Assembly: GCF_000764305.2 (NCBI RefSeq)
Contig: NW_025934840.1
Location: 62,001 to 126,000, forward strand
From: Hyalella azteca
Taxonomy: Eukaryota > Arthropoda > Malacostraca > Amphipoda > Hyalellidae
Direction: 5' to 3'
DNA: 64,000 nt
The notes under the pieces were generated by a model. It saw nothing but the letters and a program-made list of their open reading frames with translations, did no database searches and was not told the origin of the DNA. Within the stretch, counting starts at the first letter, position 1, and each line of letters opens with the position of its first letter. The translations under genes and the position numbers were made by a program. This document shows positions 56,087 to 64,000 of this stretch, piece by piece.

Positions 56087-56089
56087 AAG

Positions 56090-57800
56090 AACGCCAGGGA
56101 GAAACATAAAATAATGCGAGCATCTACAAATAGCAAGCGTACATAATTTCACCAACCAAGCAGAAATTAATCTATGGTGTTATGGCAGAGGAAACCTCAA
56201 TGTAATACAATTCTATTGCATAACAATCAGAATGCGGACGAAATAAACTTCCAAGATCAACTGAAGGTTTCCAATTAATTTTGGTAGCAACAGCGGAGAA
56301 AAAATGGACTTGTGTCGCCATAAATGAGCATGACAGCAGTTGACAACCATTAATGACTGTAGTTACTGGTATTAAATAGAATATGAATTATACACTGGGT
56401 CAGCTGACCTATTAAACGTTTCCAGTAGTAATATAAAAGTGATACTGCAGCTAAAACAAGTCGGTTAGTCTTCAAGTTACAAGATATAATTCTCGATTAC
56501 AGTAACAGTCTGCACTCTGCATTGTATTTACTACGGCCATTCAACACACGCTTTATTTATTATAGGCACTTCTTCACTATGTCCAGCTAAAGCCAGTCAT
56601 GGCACTCATCTCGTTAGATATTTTTCTTCCATTGAAATAATTCAATTATGCACTTTCCTTCCTGTGAAACTCTTCACTTATTTCACTGGTATTGACACCG
56701 CGGATGCCTAAGTAATGTACCAATGGCGAACAAGCGAGACCAGCTTCAGTTTGTCACTATAAGTCAATGCACTGGAATTTGGCTGTGCAGAAGTATAACT
56801 TGATATAAATTCCATACAAAGAATATTCATCATAGATACATAAATGCTGGTTGCAATAAACCTGAACCCAGAAAACAAATGAATAATCATACATCTTGGA
56901 ATATATCACTCAATTAAGATAACAATATATAGAACACTCAACTCAGATGATAATATAACATGTGAAAACAAAGAATGTTCATAAATGAGCAGGTGAGCAG
57001 GTTATTTTATCCCATCAGTAAAGAAAGTGATGGATTAAAAACAATAGATTTGCAAACATTCATAATTCTGTATACCGAGGTGTTACCCTCTACCGGGTCC
57101 ACATACATAAAGGATGGAATTATTTTCTTGAACGCCAGAACCAGATTTTATAGTCTATTATGACAATAACAATCTTTCGAAAATTGGAATAAGGAAGTGG
57201 AAAATGACAAATTTTGAATCAAATTACAATGTTTCAGTGAAACTCAATTTTCGTTTATCACGATTAATACGGTAATAATTGAAAAGTTTTACACGCTACA
57301 AGCATAGCTCATGAACACAACTAGAAGCAAGCAAAAACTGAAGAAAAGCGAAACGCACTATCTGGTCCGTCGTTGAAATCAAGCCATGTTGACTACAGTT
57401 CTGTGACTCATTGCCTTCACCAAGTGGAATAACTCCTGCTACATTTAGGACATATTATCATAGACAACAAATAGTTACAAATAATTGTAAGGAGATATTA
57501 TCATGAACAACAAATAGTTGTCTATTTCAAAAATTGTAAATATTCATGTTGGCTTCCATCGCGTGGCCATGGTAATCAGTCAAAGTTCTTACATTTCTCA
57601 CGTGAAAGCTGGTAAATTTAAATGCATTATCAAGCCTAATAAAAAAGTCACTAACCATCATATTCTCCAGAGCCAAAGTTAAAAAACATGATTATTCAAT
57701 CTAATACTTGTAACGAGTACAGTTGGAGCAACCAGTTTCAAAACTGGCAACGTATTGTCGGCAGCTCCAAGTAATCAGACATTTGACAGAGCCCGACAGC
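56090..57800. other. Gene-free stretch, probable 3' side of the SET gene
   Basis: No recognised domain on either strand. TATTATCATRRACAACAAATAGTT is present twice at about 57455-57520. Confidence 0.4.
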
Positions 57801-57825
57801 AAAGCTAAGTATGCATGCATGTTAC

Positions 57826-60151
57826 TTAGAAAAGTTCAGTTTGGGATGGGAGGAAACCTCGACAATTAGAGGCCCCACAGAGACATGGCGTCAAGTTGAC
57901 ACGTTGCTTCTTCAGCTTCCCGTTTTCTTCGACTGTTTTCCGTTTCTGAGTAAGCGATTCACTTCTGCCAGGTGGCGCGTTGACGCCAGTGAGCTTTAAC
58001 ATGCGGCCTAAATAGTTTCCCGGCGTATTTCCAGGGTTTAAAATTATTTCCGTTTCCTTTAAATTAATCAGTTTCTCACCAACAGAAATTTCTTCGGGAT
58101 AGTTTCGTTCCCTAATATTGCCTTCTACTTCGCTAGAGAGTGTCATGCTAGTCTCAGCACTAGAACTGCTTCTGTCTAACACACTCGCTTGCTGCGTGGA
58201 GTGAGATCCATAGTCGTAGACGAGCTCCTCGCCGGTTTGAATGTTCCTCATGCTAGTCTCAGCACTAGAACTGCTTCTGTCGAACACACTTGCGTGGTGC
58301 GTGGAGTGTGACCCATAGTCGTAGACAAGCTCCTCGCCGGCCTGAATGTTCCTGAGGGCGAACATCGCAGCTCGAGGTACTAAGCTGTTGATGCGCACCG
58401 GCAGCACGTGGATGTTAGGGTCACAGGAATGATTCAGGTATCGTCCGATGTTACCGAACAAAGTGGGGTCGATGATCGTCAGAAGCGTTGTGCTGCTGGC
58501 GTCACCACTTTCTTCTGGGAACCGAGCGTCATTCTCACATAAAGTTTTCTCCCATTTTGTGTGGGAGAAAAATCCCATCTTTTGTGTTTCTCCCATTTTG
58601 TGTGTGCATAAATTTGTGCTTCTGACGGACTGTAAACTTTCTGAGTTTGGACAACACGCTTCACTGGGCAACAAAACATTCGGGATATCTGAGCTACTAG
58701 AATTTTCTAAATGCTTATATGCCAGTGAGATATTGGAGTGCATTTGAGATGAAAGTTGGCTTTTCAAAATAGAGTAATTATTACGGAAATTTTCACTATT
58801 TTCTTCTTTATTGCAAGATGCTTTCAATAAGGAATCCCCATGAGCTATCGGTCTCAAACTTTCATTACCACTTTTAGGATTCATTCCTTGATAAACACAA
58901 TGCTCCTTAAGAACCATGATGTAGTTGCTCGTACCCATTGCATCCTGCTTAGAAAATCGTTTCTTCGCTTCTTCAATGCCGATGATTTCCCCTGCGTACT
59001 CGCAAATGAAAGCACCACGTGGAATGAAACTTGTGGTTATCACACCATAACCTTTGGTGAAACGCGCTGAATTTCTCTCAGGTGAAGGTTTTGGCACGTT
59101 TTCTGAATCATCAACCGAACAAGCAACAGAGCCTGGGTACTCAGCAGTTCTCACAATCATCAAATTCTTTCTAGGACCTCGCTGCACTATTCTGTTTTCG
59201 CACGTTGCAGCTCTGACGGCTCTTGCACTGCTGGTTACATCAGCACCAGGGCAGGCACAGTCATCGTTACATTCATACAATGGCCAAGGAAGATCATTTT
59301 GCAGCAGCAGTCCGTTTTTGTAAGAAAGTGGAGCGCGATGCAAGCATGAACAACTAGCGCTTCTATCGTGATTCTTCGACTCAATTGGAGTCAGAGGACC
59401 TGTTTGCTCGTCCAGCAAAGATATAACTGACTTGCTGGTAGAGGGGTTAACAACATCCGCGTCCTTAATGGCAGCTGCTGAATCGGACTTACTTGAAAAG
59501 GCCCTAACAGAATCATCAACACTTATACAGGAACTTTCGTTCAAAAGTTCTATGGCAGGCCAATTTTCACATTGTGGCTTGGATGAATTGTCATTTTGTA
59601 ATATCACTGAACAATCGGAGCTACAGCGGCAGCCCTGAGGCATTTGCTCGAACAACTCCACGTCTGCACCGGGACCAAGGATGGAGGATGTGACGTACAT
59701 TACATCGCCTTGGGGATGTTCATACTCGTCCTCGCCGTAATATTCCGACCAGTGAAGTTCATTGCCAAAGTTTAATTCAGGAATATTAAGAGCGGTGTCA
59801 TTAACCACCGCACAAGTGTGAGAAGGTTGGTTTGAAACGCCGTGATGTTTGGCCTCCGGAGAAACGGCGCCATCATGGAAACTTCCGCGTTTATTTTGCA
59901 GTTGCGAGTGTTTGGCACGTGTATGAGGAATTTCCCCATCCGGATCTGGAAATGCTGATTCTTTAATGGAACTATCTTCCATGGTTAATGGAACTGAAGT
60001 GAGGTTGCAGGTACTTTTACTGAATTGAGAGGACGGAATCGATGTACGAGTGGGAGTAATGTTTCTCGTGAGTTGAAATTGAGGAGTTGAAGTATTGGAC
60101 TCTGATTGGCTTGTAGACGGCGGACTCAACGACACCAGGGTGTTCAGCCAT
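57826..60151 (-). CDS. SET-domain histone lysine methyltransferase (SETMAR/SUV39-type)
   Basis: A single exon open from the acceptor TTTGTTTCAG (exon base 1 at 60151) to the stop at 57828-57826. Numbering is from 60135, giving 769 residues. Cys-rich pre-SET pieces (GCRCSSDC 168-175, SCSC 261-264, YECNDDCACPG 287-297, CENR 312-315) would bind zinc. SET motifs follow: KGYGV 361-365, FICEYAGEIIG 376-386, GNIGRYLNHSCDPN 561-574 (cofactor and catalytic region) and EELVYDY 601-607. The post-SET zinc motif is CLCGASNCRGFLP 751-763. Two oddities: about 130 extra residues inside SET (420-555), and a 35-residue tandem duplication (595-629 and 630-664) repeating EELVYDY. No ATG opens the frame. The first in-frame ATG is residue 52 (coded at about 59982), so either translation starts there or an upstream exon supplies the start. 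The family methylates histone H3 lysines in the nucleus. Confidence 0.85.
58144..58353 (-). repeat. 105-bp in-frame tandem duplication in the SET gene
   Basis: 58353-58249 and 58248-58144 encode RNIQ-A/T-GEELVYDYGSHST and then SSSSAETSM. They differ at about eight bases, which change five residues (A/T, HH/QQ, F/L region). The duplication keeps the frame. Confidence 0.93.
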
Positions 60152-60311
60152 CTGAAACAAATTAATCATGAGATATTTCATAGGAGACATTTTTACAGCT
60201 CGCGTGTTCTTCATGAAAAACACAATACAATTACAGTATAAATCACCCGGAAAAATACAATGTCTTTAATTACCTACACATCCGATATTTGCCTCCACCT
60301 TCCGCCTGTTT

Positions 60312-62946
60312 TCAGGACCTGAACCCAAATCCAGCCTTTTGGGCGCCTTTTTCCAGGAGCGCTGTCGACGCAACCGCCACGGATGACGTCACGGCGACGA
60401 CTGAGCTGGTGACCCGCATTCCGAGGCCGGTCTTTGCGACACGGTAGCAGCAATAGCCCGCCAGGCAGTACACGCCAAGGCGCCACGACAGCGACACGAC
60501 GCGGTTAGCGAGGCTCGATGGAGGGATACTGTAGGAAGAAACAATGAAAATTAATCAAATATAATATGTTTATTACAGTAGTAGTTTTTGCACATAATTG
60601 ATTCACATAGCCTGCTCTTTCCATGAATCAGGCCTTTCCCTGTCCACTTAAACCTGCCCCTTCCCACTCATCAGGCATTTCCCTCTCCACTTAAACCTGC
60701 CCCTTCCCACTCATCAGGCATTTCCCTCTCCACTTAAACCTGCCCCTTCCCACTCATCAGGCCTTACCCTGTCCACTTAAACCTGCCCCTTCCCACTCAT
60801 CAGGCCTTTCCCTGTCCACTTAAACCTGTCCCTTCCCACTCATCAGGCCTTTCACTGTCACTTAAACCTGCCCCTTCTCACTCATCAGGCCTTTCCCTGT
60901 CCACTTTAACCAGCCCCTTCCCACTCATCAGGCCTTTCACTGTCACTTAAACCTGCCCCTTCCCACTCATCAGGCCTTTCCCTGTCCACTTAAACCTGCC
61001 CCTTCCCACTCATCAGGCCTTTCCCTCTCCACTTAAACCTGCCTCTTCCCACTCATTAGGCCTCCCCTCTCCACTTAGGCCTCCTTTTTCCTACTCATTA
61101 GGTATCCTCACGCATCGCCATGATCCCCTTTTTAACCATTATCTTTCTAATCCGTATATGTTCGCTGACGACACCTAAATTTAAGGCTACTGTGCACCAG
61201 CTGAAGCTGCAGCGTTGCAGGAGCGGATGTCTGTCTGCATAGATGCTGTCTCAGACTGGATGCGCTCTAACCGGCTCCAGCTCAATGCATCAATAATCGA
61301 CTTTATTTGGTTTGCGACTGCTCGGCGCCAGTATCAGCTTCCGGCCAGCCCTGTTCGCGTGGGCTACGCGTTCGTCATGCCTGCGTCTTCGGTGTGCAAC
61401 CTCGGTTTTCCGGTATACTCAGAACTTTCTATGAACAATCACATAGCTTAAGCCACCACCGTTTATTTTGGTGCTCTGCACAACGAATACTTCGCGTCAG
61501 CCGCTGTCTCTCGAGGCCCTCGTGGTGGCGCTCGTTTTGGTCAGATTGGACTATGGTAATGCCACACTCTAGTCTATAGATCTCCTACCATGGCACTTAA
61601 TAAACTGCAATCCGTAATGAACACTGTTGCGCGAATCGCGTGCAATAAGCGAAAATTCGACCTCATGACGCCGATATCGCGCGATCTCTACAGGCTACAC
61701 ATGCAACAGCGCACGCAGTTCAAGGTCGCTGTTCTGACGTTCCAAAGCCTTCACGGTCTGGCGCCTCCTTATCTCAGGGAAGGTCTGCAGCGCGTGTCGG
61801 ATCTGCCTACTAGAAGACGATTGCGTTCGTCATCAACAGCGGACCTCGTCGTTCCATCTACACATCTATCTACCGTCGGCAACTATGCGTTCTGGGTCGC
61901 CGCCGCTAGAACCTGGAACAGTCTGCCGGGTTCGGTAACATTGGCTTCTTCGTTGCAGGTGTTTAAACGCCTAAAGACGTAACTATTTCGTAGAGCATAT
62001 GAATATAGTGCTTGGTCATTTTATCCGTTCCCATCATTTTTCGCGTCTATTTATTTTTCGCTTGCTATTAAACTAATGTGTAATGTGCCCTTGAAGTTCA
62101 TTTGAACCAGACGCCAAGATAACTGCTTCGCAGAATACCTAATGATAATAATAGTAGTTGGCATAATAAAGCAGGATGGTTTAACAAGCGATCTACTCAT
62201 GTTCATGCTTCATGTCAAGTTAATAAAAACAGCAACTTTTCACCATCAATTTCCAAGTCCATGCTTCATATCAAAAATATTCAACCAGAAAAAAACAGCA
62301 AATTTTCACCAACAATTTCCAAATTTCAATTCGCCCGCCAATAGGCCCTTGCTCAAATGCGAATTAACCATGCATGAGCTATCACATAATCCCTGAGAAT
62401 TTGTCGTAAACGATTAAGAAATAAATCAGCTTACGTAAGAAGGTCGCGGAGCTGTTGAGGGGTGACTTTGCCCCAATGCACTTCAATACTATTGGTATCG
62501 TATTAAGATTAAGCTACCACATAATCCCTAAGAATTTGTCGTAAACGATTACGAAATGAATCAGCTTACGTGAGAAGTTCGCGGAGTTGCTGAGGGGTGA
62601 CTTTGCCCCAATGAACTTCAATACTATCGGTATCGTATTAAGATTAAGCTATCACATAATCCCTGAGAATTTGTCGTAAACGCTTGAGAAATAAATCAGC
62701 TTACGTGAGAAGTTCGCGGAGCTGCTGAGGCGTGACTTTGCCCCAATGAACTTCAATGCTATCGGTATCGTATTAAGATTAAGCTATCACATAATCCATG
62801 AATATGTCGTAAACGATTGAGAAATAAATCAGCTTACGTGAGAAGTTCACGGAGTTGCTGAGGGGTGACTTTGCCCCAATGAACTTCAATGCCTTTCTGG
62901 TGGCCGATGCCCACTACCCCCACGACGCGACGTGGCACGCGGTTTC
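60312..62946 (-). CDS. TraB-domain protein (TRABD-type), last two exons; 5' part beyond the recognised region
   Basis: The penultimate exon is 62946-62838, after acceptor TTATTGTCAG and ending at donor GTAAGC. It encodes RRVVGVVGIGHQKGIEVHWG, the conserved VVGxGHxxGI block of TraB/PrgY-like proteins. The last exon is 60528-60312, after acceptor CTTCCTACAG. It encodes IPPSSLANRVVSLSWRLGVY, a hydrophobic segment (LGVYCLAGYCCYRVA) and a second one (TSSVVAVTSSVAVASTALL), ending AGFGFRS-stop. The phases join (AC|T gives Thr: LLTIPPSS). Human TRABD has the same order: GxGH block, P-P-S, then a C-terminal membrane helix. Family members are thought to be membrane-anchored, with metallopeptidase-like folds in some relatives. 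Earlier exons were not found in the remaining 1 kb. The intron of about 2.3 kb holds a minisatellite, a dead LINE and copies of the exon edge. Confidence 0.8.
60605..61098. repeat. 43-bp minisatellite, about eleven copies
   Basis: The unit is CACTCATCAGGCCTTTCCCT + GTCCACTTAAACCTGCCCCTTCC. It lies in the TRABD intron directly upstream of the LINE fragment. Strongly pyrimidine-rich on the plus strand. Confidence 0.93.
61100..62060 (+). pseudogene. CR1/Jockey-like LINE reverse transcriptase, 3' half, decayed
   Basis: The catalytic block reads MFADDT at about 61157-61175 (the usual F/Y-A/x-DD core), followed by a stop. Then come DWMRSNRLQLNASI, LNKLQSVMNTVARIA, FKVAVLTFQSLHGLAPPYLR, RRLRSSSTADLVVPSTHLST, NYAFWVAAARTWNSLPGSV and LQVFKRLKT, the order typical of CR1-type polymerases. 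Stops and at least two frame changes (about 61170, 61450, 61580) show it is dead. It is on the opposite strand to the host TRABD gene. Confidence 0.85.
62380..62880. repeat. 131-bp unit, four copies, containing the edge of a TRABD exon
   Basis: Each unit carries, on the minus strand, TTGAAGTTCATTGGGGCAAA + GTCACCCCTCAGCAACTCCG + donor ACGTAAGC. The unit at 62838-62880 is part of the true exon. The three others, at about 62438-62485, 62571-62620 and 62704-62752, lack the upstream half of the exon. Confidence 0.92.
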
Positions 62947-62950
62947 CTGA

Positions 62951-64000
62951 CAATAAAAATAATAATTACGTAACTATGAAAACAACAAAAATAATAATAA
63001 TAACAAGTGAGCAAGATTCGTACTCATGTTGATGTTTGCTACCTAAGAAGAAAGAGAAGGAGAGGTTGTTGTTGATGTTTCAGGTTGATGATGATGATGC
63101 AAACTCATGTTGATGTTTGCTAAGAAGAAAGAGAAGGAGAGGTGGAGGTTTTTGTAAAAAAAAAAAAATTATAAAACAAGTGAAGAAGGTTCGTACTCAT
63201 GTACATGTTTACTACTTCCATCAAAAAAAAAAAAAAAAAAAGAAAGGAAGAAAGGAGAAGGAGAGCTGGAGGTGTTGTTTAAAAAAAGATAATAACAAGT
63301 AAATAAGAAGAAGAATCAGATCACTAGGCTAACACTTGTTCTCTCCTAACCCGAAAACATCATTACCAGCTTGAATGGTTATTCATAACTAACTAGGAGA
63401 TATTAATGACAAATCTGGTGGCGATGTCTATGACCAATTTCGTGGTCGTAGTGAGACAAACATATGATATCGAAGGTGTTTTAGTTCGTATTGACACTAG
63501 AACTGCGACATTTGAATTGACAAAGGAATTAAGCTTAGAAATTTCTCCGTTTTAACCCCGTTATGTACGAATCGGCAAGGCAAGTTAACATTTGATAAGC
63601 GAGAATAAAAATTCTGCACGTATCGAGCAATCAAGATAAAAGTTGTCAATTGAAGTGGTGTTAGCAACCACGATATATTTGTCTATTTATATATAATATA
63701 TATAACGTATATATAAATCAGCACAGGTGTACAATAAGCAAGAAACACGAAGTTTGGAACACTTAAACATGTTGTTGTTTCCTCTAAAATTTGGAAATTC
63801 CCAGTACCGGTATTTTACTCCCGAGATAAATTCTCTAGAGAAGAAACGAATTTTTTTATGCATACCGGTACGATGTTTCACATGATGTACATTTGTTTAC
63901 AGCATGAATTGCAATGAACCTAGTTTCTAACTATACTCTTTTCAACAGGTAAATCATTTCACATTTACAATTCTACAATAGGTGAACCAGTTTATACAAA
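62951..64000. other. Upstream part of the TRABD gene or intron, no exon recognised
   Basis: Purine-rich low-complexity sequence (AAGAAGAAAGAGAAGGAGAGG, poly-A runs) lies at 63040-63300, with ACTCATGTTGATGTTTGCTA repeated. A palindromic AT run is at about 63685-63712. No coding block was recognised on either strand. Confidence 0.45.

Noticed and set aside
61215..61982. Three plus-strand frames that could be taken as separate genes
   Set aside because: Together they form one frameshifted LINE polymerase tail, not host genes.
1..64000. CRISPR array or prokaryotic defence system
   Set aside because: The tandem repeats have no unique spacers of constant length, and the split genes show the DNA is eukaryotic.

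Overview
The window is nuclear DNA of an animal. Its genes are split by GT-AG introns, the intergenic DNA is AT-rich, and it carries many minisatellites, MITEs and LINE remnants. The gene complement (an invertebrate-type CLIC, a TraB-domain protein, a SETMAR/SUV39-type SET protein, a peripherin-like tetraspanin remnant) fits an arthropod. A crustacean is my low-confidence guess. There are no bacterial operons, CRISPR arrays or recognisable rRNA/tRNA genes.

Region 1 (1-23.3 kb) is a cluster of five related two-exon genes for small proteins with two N-terminal membrane helices and a long polar tail. I do not recognise the family. All five have a short first exon (94-109 nt) encoding helix 1, a phase-1 intron, and a second exon encoding helix 2 plus the tail. 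Two lie on the minus strand at the edges (127-1488 and 21938-23277); three lie on the plus strand in tandem segmental duplicates (8461-9242, 13505-14332, 17565-18931). The first plus copy has a +1 frameshift and the second a nonsense codon; the third looks intact. LINE, hAT and hairpin elements have inserted between them. One duplicate keeps the empty site of a hAT insertion in the other, which gives exact target-site duplications.

Region 2 (23.3-44 kb) is gene-poor. It holds a full-length peripherin/ROM1-like tetraspanin reading frame broken only by seven TAA/TAG codons (25252-26253), several foldback elements, one tRNA-derived SINE, and a run of unrelated minisatellites between 31.8 and 37.4 kb.

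Region 3 (44.9-52 kb) is a seven-exon CLIC gene on the plus strand. It has a Ser/Pro-rich insertion, and its introns are filled with tandem repeats. Many of these repeats include the last or first bases of the neighbouring exon, so they copy splice sites.

Region 4 (57.8-63 kb, minus strand) holds a large single-exon SET-domain methyltransferase frame with an internal 35-residue duplication across a core SET motif. Immediately upstream are the last two exons of a TraB-domain (TRABD-type) gene, whose penultimate exon edge is tandemly copied three times. A decayed LINE reverse transcriptase and a 43-bp minisatellite lie in the TRABD intron.

One assembly warning: positions 4839-4876 are a perfect Nextera mate-pair junction adapter, so sequence on either side of it may not be adjacent in the genome.
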